NCBI RefSeq assembly: GCF_000374925.1
Contig: NZ_KB895547.1
Coordinates: forward strand, 1 to 64,000
Reading direction: 5' to 3'
Length of the DNA: 64,000 bases
DNA from: Arthrobacter sp. 131MFCol6.1
Lineage (GTDB): Bacteria; Actinomycetota; Actinomycetes; Actinomycetales; Micrococcaceae
The notes under the pieces were generated by a model, which made no database searches, was not told the DNA's origin, and saw only the letters and a program-made list of their open reading frames with translations. Every line of letters starts with the position of its first letter. Position 1 is the stretch's first letter. Below are positions 41,947-51,700 of this stretch, in pieces. Position numbers and translations under genes: made by a program.

Positions 41947-42846
41947 CTACCGCGGGGGCCGGCTGTCCGCCATGAGCTGGGACAGGACCTGGGCCGGCCA
42001 GTTGGTGGTGACCTCCTGGATCCCGAGTCTCCGGCACCGTTCGACGTCGTCCTCGGTGTCGACCGTCCACACCCGGCACCGCAACCCCGAGGCGAGCCAG
42101 CGCTGAACGGCCGGGCCGTGCGCGCGGACGTACCCGATTCCGGGCCCGGCAATGCCCGCCTCGGCCGCCCCCAGGATCCGTTCACCCTCAGCCTGGGCGG
42201 CCTTCATCACATTGGCCAACGCACCGCCGGTCAGGGCACCGAGGCCCAGTTCCTCCCGGATGTCCGCCACATTGACGTCGTCCACGAGCTGGCAGACGGC
42301 CGCCGCCGGGACGGACTCCAGGAGGTGTTTTACGGAGTCGGGGCTAAAGCTCATGAAGGAAACCGTGATGTTGTCCAGCATCGACGTCCGCGGATCCCAG
42401 CCGTGGGCCCGCAGGACCTCGAGGGCCCGGTCCTCGAGTCTGAGCTGGTACGGGCTCGGGTGTTTGAACTCGATCGCCAGGCCGATCCCGCGGCCCGCCG
42501 CGCGCAGGATGTCGAGCAGGTCCGGCAGGGTCAGGAACTGCCCGGACTTGGCACCGTAGGCCTCCGGGATCCGCACTCCCTTCCAGGAGGAGAAGTCGAG
42601 TTCCTGGAGCTCTTGCAGGGTCCGGTCGGCCACCTGGCCGGTGCCGTCCGAGGTGCGGTCCAGGGTGGCATCGTGCAGGAGCACCACATGCTGGTCCCGG
42701 GTCAGGTGTACATCGCATTCCACACCGTCGGCGCCGTCGGCGATTGCCTGCAGGTACGCGGCCCGGGTGTGCTCGGCGAAGGTTCCGCTGGAGCCGCGGT
42801 GGGCATAGACCAAAGGCCGGGCGGCGGCAGGCTCGTCAGTCGTCAT
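41947..42846 (-). CDS. Glycerophosphodiester phosphodiesterase
   Basis: The 299-residue protein has a TIM-barrel GDPD domain: VYAHRGSSGTFAEHT (catalytic His at HRG), DGVECDVHLTRDQHVVLLHD (Glu/Asp metal ligands and second His) and EFKHPSP. It cleaves glycerophosphodiesters to glycerol-3-phosphate and an alcohol. There is no signal peptide, so it is cytoplasmic. It is divergent from the DUF445 gene and not linked to glycerol genes. Confidence 0.9.
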   Translation of the reverse strand: MTTDEPAAARPLVYAHRGSSGTFAEHTRAAYLQAIADGADGVECDVHLTRDQHVVLLHDATLDRTSDGTGQVADRTLQELQELDFSSWKGVRIPEAYGAKSGQFLTLPDLLDILRAAGRGIGLAIEFKHPSPYQLRLEDRALEVLRAHGWDPRTSMLDNITVSFMSFSPDSVKHLLESVPAAAVCQLVDDVNVADIREELGLGALTGGALANVMKAAQAEGERILGAAEAGIAGPGIGYVRAHGPAVQRWLASGLRCRVWTVDTEDDVERCRRLGIQEVTTNWPAQVLSQLMADSRPPR

Positions 42847-42896
42847 GGTGCCACGTTAGCGGACCGTCCGTTTCCGTGGCGGGCTAGGCTGGGCTC

Positions 42897-44234
42897 ATGC
42901 AGGTGAATACTGAGTCAACTTCCGTGACCGGCGCCGCGGGACGTCCGGGCGGAGCCCGGCCGGACGGTCCCCCCGGCCAGCGTCCCGCTGCCTCCAGCGA
43001 CGTCGAGAAGGCCGCGGCGCTGCGCCGGATGAAGCTCCTGGCCCTCTCGCTCCTGGTCGTCATGGCGGTGATCTTCATCATCGCGTTCGCCCTGCAGAAG
43101 CAGTATCCCGGGCTCGAATACGTCCGCGCCGCGGCCGAGGGCGGCATGGTCGGGGCCCTCGCGGACTGGTTCGCCGTCACGGCCCTGTTCAAGTACCCCA
43201 TGGGCATCAAGATCCCCCACACCGCGATCATCCCGCGCCGTAAAGACCAGATCGGCGCCTCGCTGGGCGAATTCGTGGAAACCAATTTCCTCTCCGAACA
43301 GGTGGTCCAGGAGAAGCTGGCGTCCGCAGACATCGCCCGCAAGGCCGGCGCCTGGCTCTCCAGCCCGGGCGGCCCGGACCGGGTCGCCAAGGAGGGTGCC
43401 GCCGTCATCCGTGGCGCGTTCAAGGTCCTCAACGACGACGACGTCCAGGCCGTGATCGAGTCCATGGTCCGCAAACACCTGCTCACCCCGCCGTGGGGCC
43501 CGCCGGTGGGCCGGCTCGCCGAGCGGATCTTCGACGACGGGCACCACCATGCACTGGTGGACCTGCTGGTGGACCGCACCGTGGACTGGGTGCGCGACAA
43601 CCAGGAGACGGTCAACCGGCTGGTCACCGACCGGTCCCCGACGTGGGTGCCGTCGTTCGTGGACGGGCTGGTGGGCGACAAGGTGTACGTGGAGATCCTC
43701 AAGTTCACCCGCGCCGTGCAGTCCGATCCGCGGCACCAGGTCCGCCTCTCGATCGACAAGTACCTCAAGGAACTCGCGCAGGACCTGCAGCATGATCCGG
43801 TCATGATCGCCCGCGCCGAGGGCATCAAGGCACAAGTGCTCGGTGACCCGGAGGTCCGCGAGCTCGCCTCCCGCACCTGGGACACCATCAAGACGGCCCT
43901 GCTCACCGCCGTCGATGACCCGCACAGCGAACTGACCGTCAAATTCAAGGCGGCCGTGCATGACTTCGGCACCCGGCTGCTGGTCGATCCCGAGCTCGCC
44001 GGCAAGGTGAACGCCTGGATCGGCGACGCGGCCGGCTACCTCGTGAAGACCTACCGCTCGGACATCGCGGGGGTCATCACGGACACCGTGGCCCGCTGGG
44101 ACGCCGAGGAGACGTCCCAGAAGATCGAACTGCAGGTCGGCAGGGACCTGCAGTTCATTCGGATCAACGGCACGGTGGTGGGTGCCCTGGCCGGGCTGGC
44201 CATCTTCACGCTGGCCACCCTGCTGTTCGGCTAG
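42897..44234 (+). CDS. DUF445 family membrane protein
   Basis: The 445-residue protein has a disordered N-terminus, a membrane helix at about 48-68, the DUF445 signature EGGMVGALADWFAVTALFKY and IPHTAIIPRRKDQIGASLGE, a long helical soluble part, and a C-terminal membrane helix. Relatives (YjiN, YheB) have no known function and may act in the envelope. It is convergent with the nitrate transporter gene. Confidence 0.88.
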   Translation: MQVNTESTSVTGAAGRPGGARPDGPPGQRPAASSDVEKAAALRRMKLLALSLLVVMAVIFIIAFALQKQYPGLEYVRAAAEGGMVGALADWFAVTALFKYPMGIKIPHTAIIPRRKDQIGASLGEFVETNFLSEQVVQEKLASADIARKAGAWLSSPGGPDRVAKEGAAVIRGAFKVLNDDDVQAVIESMVRKHLLTPPWGPPVGRLAERIFDDGHHHALVDLLVDRTVDWVRDNQETVNRLVTDRSPTWVPSFVDGLVGDKVYVEILKFTRAVQSDPRHQVRLSIDKYLKELAQDLQHDPVMIARAEGIKAQVLGDPEVRELASRTWDTIKTALLTAVDDPHSELTVKFKAAVHDFGTRLLVDPELAGKVNAWIGDAAGYLVKTYRSDIAGVITDTVARWDAEETSQKIELQVGRDLQFIRINGTVVGALAGLAIFTLATLLFG

Positions 44235-44258
44235 CCATCCTCCGCGGACCGGCGCCGG

Positions 44259-45482
44259 CTAGGCGGCGACGACCTTCGCCTTGGGCCGGCCCTGCATGGC
44301 GAACACGGTGAAGGCCAGGGCCGCGAGCGCGGTGACGACGAGCAGCAGCAGCCCGATCGAGTAGCTGTGCGTTGCGGCGTCATAGGTGGCACCCATGATC
44401 AGCGGCGGGAAGTAGCCGCCCAGGCCTCCGGCCGCGCTCACCACCCCGCTGATGCTGCCGACCTTCCCCTGCGGCGCGAGCACGCCCACCCAGGCGAACA
44501 CCCCGCCCGTGCCCAGGCCCAGCGCCGCCGCCATGGCGACGAACGTCAGGCCGGCGGGGACGTCGCCGTCGGGCTGCAGGTTCACCACCCAGGCGAGCAC
44601 GGCGACGCCGGCGAGCGCGACGATCACCACGGGCTTGGGACCGATCTTGTCGGCGAGCACGCCGCCCACCGGCCGCGCCAGCACGGCGGCGAGCGCAAAC
44701 CCCGCCGTTCGGGCGCCGGCCGCGCTGGGATCGAAGCTGTAGACATCCCGGAGGTACGTGGGCAGATACGTGGCGAAGGAAACGAAACCACCGAAGAGGA
44801 CCGCGTAGAGGAAGCACAACTTCCACGTGACCGGGGTCTTCACGGCGTCGATCAGCTTGGGCATCACGGGCGCGTTGCTGCGGGTCCAGCCCGGTGCCTC
44901 CTTCAGTCGGAACCAGATGATGGCGGCCATGACCGCCAGGATCGCGGCGATCAGCAGATGGGTGGGAAAGTAGCCGATTGCGGCGACAAGCCGGGGGTTC
45001 AGGAAGGCCGCCAGGGCCGTTCCGCCCATGCCCGCGCCGAAGACGCCGGTGGCGAAACCCCGCCGGGCAGGCTCGTACCAAGCGCTGACGAAGGGGATCC
45101 CGACGGCGAAGACGGTTCCGGCGACCCCCAGCAGCACGCCGGCACCCAGCACCAGGGCGAAGGAGTCGAGGCTGCCGCCGACGGCCACCAGCAGGATCGG
45201 GACGATGGAGGCCAGCAGGACAAAAGTGAACATGGCGCGGCCGCCATACTTGTCCGTCAAGGTGCCGACGACGATCCGCCCCAGGGAGCCGACGAAGACG
45301 GGCATGGCCACGAGCACGCCAGTGGTGGCCGGATTGAGGTGCAAGTGCTGGGTGTAGTACGCGCTCAGCGTGGCGATGGAGTTCCAGGCCCAGAAGCACA
45401 CCACGGAGGTCGAGGTGGCGAGCGTCAGGTTGAGCGCCCGGCCCGCAGGGGCGGCGACGGGCGGGGACACTGCTCCGGCCAC
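44259..45482 (-). CDS. narK: Nitrate/nitrite transporter (NarK-type MFS)
   Basis: The 407-residue MFS protein starts at a GTG after AAGGAG. It has GRIVVGTLTDKYGGR (motif A) and VFGAGMGGTALAAFLNPRL, which corresponds to the nitrate-signature region of the nitrate-nitrite porter family. Twelve helices are predicted. It lies 63 bp after narI as the last gene of the nitrate reductase operon, so it should import nitrate or exchange it for nitrite. Confidence 0.87.
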   Translation of the reverse strand: MAGAVSPPVAAPAGRALNLTLATSTSVVCFWAWNSIATLSAYYTQHLHLNPATTGVLVAMPVFVGSLGRIVVGTLTDKYGGRAMFTFVLLASIVPILLVAVGGSLDSFALVLGAGVLLGVAGTVFAVGIPFVSAWYEPARRGFATGVFGAGMGGTALAAFLNPRLVAAIGYFPTHLLIAAILAVMAAIIWFRLKEAPGWTRSNAPVMPKLIDAVKTPVTWKLCFLYAVLFGGFVSFATYLPTYLRDVYSFDPSAAGARTAGFALAAVLARPVGGVLADKIGPKPVVIVALAGVAVLAWVVNLQPDGDVPAGLTFVAMAAALGLGTGGVFAWVGVLAPQGKVGSISGVVSAAGGLGGYFPPLIMGATYDAATHSYSIGLLLLVVTALAALAFTVFAMQGRPKAKVVAA

Positions 45483-45545
45483 GGTGGTCTCCTTCCTCGT
45501 TTCAGCAACGCAGTTCAGTAACGCTCCTTCGGCTATGGCACGGAG

Positions 45546-46391
45546 TCACCGGTTCCTGGTGTCCCGGTCACGGGTTCCGACGGCGGACCAGCCCCGCCGC
45601 GCGCCGGCCGTGGAGCTCCGGGCGCCGGCAGCGCCGGCTGTGCCTTTGGCCCCGGCACCGCCGGTGTCCCGGTCCCGGGAGCGGTAGACGATGTAGGGGC
45701 GGAAGAGGTAGTGGAACGGGGCCGTAAAGGCGTGGACCAGCCGGGTGAACGGCCAGATCACGAACAGTGCCATGCCCACGAGGGTGTGCAGGTGGAAGGA
45801 AAAGGGCGCCGCGGCCATGTCGGCGATGTCGGGCTGGAAAATGAACAGGGATCTGAACCACGGGGCCACGGTCTCGCGGTAGTTGTGCCCGTGCTCGCCC
45901 TCGAAGACACTGGCAAGCGTGGTCCACAGCCCGAACACAATGGCCGCGGTGAGCACCACGTACATGGTCTTGTCATTCCCGGTGGTGGCCATGAAGACCG
46001 GTCCGGTGGTCCGGCGGCGGTAGATCAGCAGGAGGATCCCGCCCAGCGTTCCCACCCCGGCGATCCCGCCGACCAGCAGGGCGTTGAAGTGGTAGAACTC
46101 CTGGCTCATCCCGGCCGCCTGGGTCCATGCCATCGGGATGACCAGGCCAAAGAAGTGACCCGCGATCACGGCGAGCAGGCCGAAATGGAATAACGGGGAC
46201 GCGATCCTCAGCAGTTTGGACTCATAGAGCTGGGAGGACCTCGTGGTCCAGCCGAACTGGTCGTATTTGTAGCGCCAGACGAGTCCGCCGACAAGGACCA
46301 CCACCATGACGTACGGCAGCACGCCCCACAGCACGATGTCCAGTGCAGAGAGTCCGACGGCGGATCCGGGTTCCGCTTCGAATGCCAGCAT
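45546..46391 (-). CDS. narI: Respiratory nitrate reductase, gamma subunit (cytochrome b)
   Basis: NarI anchors the reductase and passes electrons from menaquinol through two b haems. The 281-residue protein has five membrane helices with His ligands in LFHFGLLAVIAGHFFGLVIP and in FHLHTLVGMALFVIWPFTRLVHAF. The start at 46391 is just downstream of the narJ stop. About 40 residues after the last helix (RDTGGAGAKGTAGAAGARSS onward) form a Gly/Ala/Arg-rich tail not typical of the family. This extension may be disordered. Confidence 0.92.
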   Translation of the reverse strand: MLAFEAEPGSAVGLSALDIVLWGVLPYVMVVVLVGGLVWRYKYDQFGWTTRSSQLYESKLLRIASPLFHFGLLAVIAGHFFGLVIPMAWTQAAGMSQEFYHFNALLVGGIAGVGTLGGILLLIYRRRTTGPVFMATTGNDKTMYVVLTAAIVFGLWTTLASVFEGEHGHNYRETVAPWFRSLFIFQPDIADMAAAPFSFHLHTLVGMALFVIWPFTRLVHAFTAPFHYLFRPYIVYRSRDRDTGGAGAKGTAGAAGARSSTAGARRGWSAVGTRDRDTRNR

Positions 46392-46393
46392 GG

Positions 46394-47014
46394 TCAGGCC
46401 CCCTTCACCGGCAGCAGGCGCGGATCGTAGGGGTCCAGGCCCACGGCCTCGGTGGGCGGGCCGTAGCCGGCCATCCGCATGACGGCCTGCTCGTCCGCCG
46501 GGGATTTCCCGGGCAGTGTGGCGCAGACGGCCTGCAGGATCCGGGCGTGCGGCAGCCCGTCCCGGAGCAGCCCGAAGCGGAGCATCTCCAGGCTGGCCCG
46601 GAAGCGCGTCAGCAGCCCGCGGCCGGCGGCGAGGTCCACCAGCGCGGCGTATTCGAGGACCATCGGGAGGTAGTCGGGCAGTTCGCCGTGGGTGTCCACC
46701 AGGATGTCGCTTTGCCGGTAGGTCTTCTTGAAGTTGCCCAGAACCTCGCCGCGGCGCCGGGTGTCCCCGTCCGTCCAGTAGGACAGGTGCAGGGCGTGGC
46801 GCTTTCCGAGGTCGAACTCGCGCACATACTGGGACTGGAGCTGGATCGGCGGCGTGGACTCCAGCTGGTCCAGGACCTCCACGAAGTCCGCCGTGGCGCC
46901 GGGGAACTCGGCCAGCGCCGCCCGCATCAGCGGGACCCGGCCGGTCAGTTCCTCGTCCGGGTAGGACAGGCACCAGGCCGCGGCGAGGTAGAGGACCTGC
47001 TGGCGGCGGGTCAT
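46394..47014 (-). CDS. narJ: Nitrate reductase molybdenum cofactor assembly chaperone
   Basis: NarJ is the private chaperone that holds NarGH while the molybdenum cofactor is inserted. The 206-residue protein is all-helical, with LYLAAAWCLSYPDEEL at the start and YVREFDLGKRHALHLSYWTDGD, the conserved FD..RRxxLHLxYxxxGDTRRRG region. Its ATG overlaps the narH stop in ATGA (47011-47014), and its stop is 2 bp from narI. It is part of the narGHJI operon. Confidence 0.92.
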   Translation of the reverse strand: MTRRQQVLYLAAAWCLSYPDEELTGRVPLMRAALAEFPGATADFVEVLDQLESTPPIQLQSQYVREFDLGKRHALHLSYWTDGDTRRRGEVLGNFKKTYRQSDILVDTHGELPDYLPMVLEYAALVDLAAGRGLLTRFRASLEMLRFGLLRDGLPHARILQAVCATLPGKSPADEQAVMRMAGYGPPTEAVGLDPYDPRLLPVKGA

Positions 47015-48735
47015 GGCTGCTCCCCCGCCGGAGGGGAGTCCACGGACCCCGCCGGTTTCGGCGGCGGCGGTTTTTCCGGAGGCGCCTTCTCCGGAAAGAT
47101 CCCGGAGGGTGCGCCCGTGCCGTCCCAGTTCAGCAGGTTCACCCTGCCGCGCAGGGTGGTTTCGCCGGGTGCGGAGCCGGAGGTCTGCCGGTCCCGGAGG
47201 GCGTTGAAGGTTTCCACCGCCACGGGGACGGGCCGGCCGCTGGCTTCGCCGAAGTGGGCCGTATCCTGCATGCCCGGCCCGCCCTCGAAATCGAGCGAAC
47301 AGCCCATCTCCTCGAGATCGTGCGCCTGCTCCACGTGGGCCTTCGGGATGACATAGCGCTCCTCGTACTTCGCGATCGCCATCAGCCGGTACATCTCGTA
47401 CATGCTCTGGCTGTCCATCCCCACGGCCTCCGGGATGGCGTCGTCCGGGTCGTTGCCGAGGCTGATGCCGCGCATGAAGGAGCGCATGGCCGCGAGCTTC
47501 TTCAGCACCGCGGTGACCCGGTCCGCGTCGCCGGCGGTGAAGAGTTCCGCGAGGTACTCCACCGGGATGCGCAGCGCGTCGATGGCGCCGAAGAGGTTGC
47601 CGGCGTCCTCGCCGTCGTGCCCCTGGTCGCGCAGCAGGTCCACCACGGGTGAGAGCGGCGGCACGTACCAGACCATCGGCATGGTCCGGTATTCCGGGTG
47701 CAGCGGCAGCGCCACCTTGTAGACCTTGGCCAGGGCGTAGACCGGCGAGCGCCCGGCGGCGTCGATCCAGTCCTCCGGGATGCCCTGGGCCCGGGCCTCT
47801 GCCTGGACGGCGGGGTCGTGCGGGTCCAGCAGGACGTCCATCTGGGCGTCGTAGAGTTCCTGCGGGTCCGTGACCGAGGCCGCCGCGGTGACGGCGTCGG
47901 CGTCGTACAGAAACAGCCCCAGGTACCGCAACCGGCCCACGCAGGTCTCCGAGCAGACGGTCGGGAGCCCCACCTCCACCCGCGGGTAGCAGAAGGTGCA
48001 CTTCTCGGCTTTGCCGGTCTTGTGGTTGAAGTAGATCTTCTTGTAGGGGCAGCCGGTGACGCACTGGCGCCAGCCGCGGCACTTGTCCTGGTCCACCAGC
48101 ACAATCCCGTCCTCCACCCGCTTGTAGATCGCGCCGGAAGGGCAGGAAGCCATGCAGGACGGGTTCAGGCAGTGCTCGCAGATCCGCGGCAGGTAGAACA
48201 TGAAGGTTTGTTCGTAGGCGAACTTGATCTTGTCCTCGGATTCCCGCCGGACCTTCTCCACGATCGGGTCCAGGTGGCCGTTCTCGGTGGAGCCGCCGAG
48301 GTCGTCATCCCAGTTCGCGGACCAGGTGATCTTGGTGTCCTCACCGGTGATCAGGGACTTGGGCCGGGCCACCGGGAAGTCATCACCCAGGGGCGCGTCA
48401 ACGAGGGTTTTGTAGTCGTAGGTCCAGGGCTCGTAGTAGTCCTTGAGCTCGGGCTGGACCGGGCTGGCGAAGATCCCGCAGAGCTTCTTGACCCGGCCGC
48501 CGGCTTTGAGCACCAGTTTGCCGTGCTTGTTCAGCGCCCAGCCGCCGTGCCACTTCTCCTGGTCTTCGTAGCGGCGCGGATAGCCCTGGCCGGGGCGGGT
48601 TTCGACGTTGTTGAACCAGACGTATTCGGTGCCCGCACGGTTGGTCCAGGCCTGCTTGCAGGTCACGGAACAGGTGTGGCAGCCGATGCATTTGTCCAGG
48701 TTCATGACCATGCCCATTTGAGCCATGACACGCAT
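47011..48735 (-). CDS. narH: Respiratory nitrate reductase, beta subunit (iron-sulfur)
   Basis: NarH relays electrons from NarI to NarG. The 574-residue protein has four cysteine clusters: CIGCHTCSVTC at the N-terminus, CEHCLNPSCMASCP, CRGWRQCVTGCPYKK and CTFCYPRVEVGLPTVC. In the third cluster Trp replaces the second Cys, as in other NarH proteins, giving a [3Fe-4S] centre. The ATG shares its A with the narG stop (TGATG, 48733-48737). A Pro/Lys-rich tail of about 30 residues extends the usual C-terminus. Confidence 0.95.
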   Translation of the reverse strand: MRVMAQMGMVMNLDKCIGCHTCSVTCKQAWTNRAGTEYVWFNNVETRPGQGYPRRYEDQEKWHGGWALNKHGKLVLKAGGRVKKLCGIFASPVQPELKDYYEPWTYDYKTLVDAPLGDDFPVARPKSLITGEDTKITWSANWDDDLGGSTENGHLDPIVEKVRRESEDKIKFAYEQTFMFYLPRICEHCLNPSCMASCPSGAIYKRVEDGIVLVDQDKCRGWRQCVTGCPYKKIYFNHKTGKAEKCTFCYPRVEVGLPTVCSETCVGRLRYLGLFLYDADAVTAAASVTDPQELYDAQMDVLLDPHDPAVQAEARAQGIPEDWIDAAGRSPVYALAKVYKVALPLHPEYRTMPMVWYVPPLSPVVDLLRDQGHDGEDAGNLFGAIDALRIPVEYLAELFTAGDADRVTAVLKKLAAMRSFMRGISLGNDPDDAIPEAVGMDSQSMYEMYRLMAIAKYEERYVIPKAHVEQAHDLEEMGCSLDFEGGPGMQDTAHFGEASGRPVPVAVETFNALRDRQTSGSAPGETTLRGRVNLLNWDGTGAPSGIFPEKAPPEKPPPPKPAGSVDSPPAGEQP

Positions 48736-51700
48736 CAGTACTGCACCTCCTGGGAACGACGCCGGACGGTTGCCACCATGTCGCGCTGGTTTCCGGTGGG
48801 GCCGAGGTAGTTGAACGCGTAGGACAGCTGGGCGTAGCCGCCGATCAGGTGCGAGGGTTTGACCAGCAGCCGGGTCACGGAGTTGTGGATGCCGCCGCGC
48901 CGCCCGGTGGCCTCGGACTTCGGCACGTCGATGGTGCGTTCCTGCGCGTGGTGGACGTAGACCACGCCGGCCGGCATCCGGTGGCTGACAATCGCCCGGG
49001 CCACCAGGACGCCGTTGATGTTCAGGCACTCCACCCAGTCGTTGTCCTGCACTTCGATGGCCGCCGCGTCGGCGGGGCTCATCCAGACCGTCGGCCCGCC
49101 GCGGGAGAGCGAGAGCATTAGCAGGTTGTCCTGGTATTCGGAGTGGATGGACCATTTGGAGTGCGGGGTCAGGTAGCGGACCACCACCTCCATGGCCCCG
49201 TCCTGGCCGAGTCGGGGTTCGCCGAAGAGCTTGTGCATGTCCAGCGGCGGCCGGTAGATCGGCAGCGCCTCGCCGATGTCCCGGATCCAGTCGTGGTCGA
49301 GGAAGAAGTGCATCCGGCCGGTCAGGGTGTGGAAGGGCTTGAGCCTTTCGACGTTGATGGTGAACGGGGCGTAGCGCCGCCCGCCCGTTTCGGAGCCGGA
49401 CCATTCCGGGGAGGTGATCACCGGGACCGGTCCCGCCTGGGTCTGGGCGAAGGTGATGAATTTTTCCTCGGACCCCTCGGCCAGGTCCGCCAGTTTCCGC
49501 CCGGTGCGGAGTTCCAGGTCCTTGAAGCCCTGCACCGACAGCGCGCCGTTGGTGGTGCCGGAGAACGCCAGGATGGCCTCGGCCATTTTCGCGTCGGTGT
49601 CGATCGCGGGGCGTCCGTCCGCGGCTCCGCCCAGCATCACCCCGTTGGAGCGGCCGAGCCGGTCCAACGCTCCAGCGAGTTTGTAGGTGACGTTCTTGAC
49701 CGTGAAGCCCAGTTTGTCGGCCAGCGGCCCGACGGCGGCGAGCTTGTCCGCGATGGCGGTGTAGTCCCGCTCCACGACGGAAAAGATGGGCATGTTCTGC
49801 CCGGGGACCGCGGGGATGGACGTGTCCCGCCAGTCGCGGACGATCCCGCCGGGCTGGGCGAGCTGGCCGGGGGTGTCGTGCTGCAGCGGCACGCTCACGA
49901 GGTCCCGGCGCACGCCGAGGTGGGTTTTGGCCTGCCGGGAGAACTCCTGGGCCAGCAGGTGGAACATGTCGAAGTCCGTTTTGGTCTCCCAGGGCGGGTC
50001 GATCGCCGGGGTGAAGGCGTGCACGAACGGGTGCATGTCGGTGGAGGACAGGTCGTGCTTCTCGTACCAGGTGGCGGCCGGGAAGACGACGTCGGACAGG
50101 AGCGTGGTGGAGGTCATCCGGAAGTCCGCGGAGACCAGCAGGTCCAGTTTCCCTTCGGGCGCCTGGTCGTGCCATTTCACGTCCCGGGGTTTGAGGCCTT
50201 CGGCGTGGTCCTCGCCGAGGACATTGTTGTGGGTTCCCAGCAGGTTCCGCAGGAAGTATTCGTTGCCCTTGGCGGAGGAGCCGAACAGGTTCGAGCGCCA
50301 CAGCACGAGGGTCCGCGGCCAGTTTTCCGGGGCGTCCACGTCCTCGATCGCCGGGTTCAGGGTGCGGCTCTTCAGGGCATCGGCGATGTAGCCGGCGGCG
50401 TTCGTCGCGGTGCCGGCGGCGACGGCCGCCTCGGCCTCGTCCGCGAGGTCCAGCGGGTTCCGGTCGAACTGCGGGTAAAACGGCATCCAGCCGAGCCGGG
50501 CGGACTGGGCGAGCGCGTCCGCGGTGTGCATGCCGTCCAGGGCCCCGGTGGAGAGCGGGGACTTCAGCGCATCCGCGGAGTAACCGTCCTGCCGCCACTG
50601 GTCCGTGTGCATGTACCAGTAGCCGGTGCCGATCATGGTCCGCGGCGGCCGGGACCAGTCCAGGGCATTGGCCAGCGACAGCCAGCCGGTGACCGGCCGG
50701 GTCTTTTCCTGGCCGACGTAGTGCGCCCAGCCGCCGCCGTTGCGGCCCATGCAGCCGGTCAGCATCACCAGGGCCAGCACCGCCCGGTAGGTGGTGTCGC
50801 CATGGAACCACTGGCAGATCCCGGCACCCATGATGATCATGGACCGGCCCTTGGACTGTTCGGCGTTGCGGGCGAATTCGCGGGCCACCCGGATGCAGGC
50901 CTGCGCCGGGACGGAGGTGATCTCCTCCTGCCAGGCCGGCGTGTAGGGTGTCGCGGCGTCCTGGTAGCCGGCGGCCCAGTCCCCCGGGAGCCCGTCGCGG
51001 CCGACGCCGTACTGGGCCAGCATCAGGTCGAAGACGGTGGTGACCAGCTGGCCTTCCACCTCCAGGACGGGCACGCCGCGCCGGAGCACGCTGCCGTCCC
51101 CGCCGGCGTCCTCGAAGCACGGCAGCAGGATCTCCGCGCTTTCCCCGGAAACCTCGCGGAGCGACAGGGCCGGTTCAATCCCCTCGAGGTCCAGGTTCCA
51201 CTTGCCCTCGCCGCTGTCTGAGTAGCGAAAGCCCAGGGAGCCGTTGGGGACCGCCGGCAGCCCGGTCTTCTTGTCGAACAGGACGGTGCGGAACGCCGCA
51301 TCCTCGGCCCCGGCAGCGGCCGGGAGGTCCCGGGCGGTGAGGAACTTGGCCGGGGTCAGGGAGCCGTCGTCGCGCCGTTCGAGCCGGACCAGGAACGGCA
51401 GGTCGGTGTACTGGCGGACGTAGTCGGCGAAGAACGGCACCTCACGCTCGACAAAGAATTCCCTGAGCATGACGTGCCCCATCGCCATGGCCAGGGCGGC
51501 GTCGGTTCCGGCCTGTGCGGGGAGCCATTCGTCGGCGAATTTTGTGTTGTCCGCGTAGTCCGGGCTGACCGTGACCACCTTGGTGCCGCGGTAGCGCACC
51601 TCGGCCATCCAGTGCGCGTCCGGCGTGCGGGTCACGGGGACGTTGGAGCCCCACATCATCAGATACCGGGCGTCCCACCAGTCCCCCGATTCCGGGACGT

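Noticed and set aside
42810..42820. GACCAAAGGCC in the glycerophosphodiesterase gene
   Set aside because: It lies in codons for the conserved N-terminal VYAHRG region and not in a promoter, so the similarity to the DosR motif is taken as chance.
47011..51120. Frame extending narH far upstream (1369 codons)
   Set aside because: The first 795 residues are Arg/Pro-rich antisense-type sequence inside narG. NarH sequence begins at the ATG at 48733-48735, which overlaps the narG stop.
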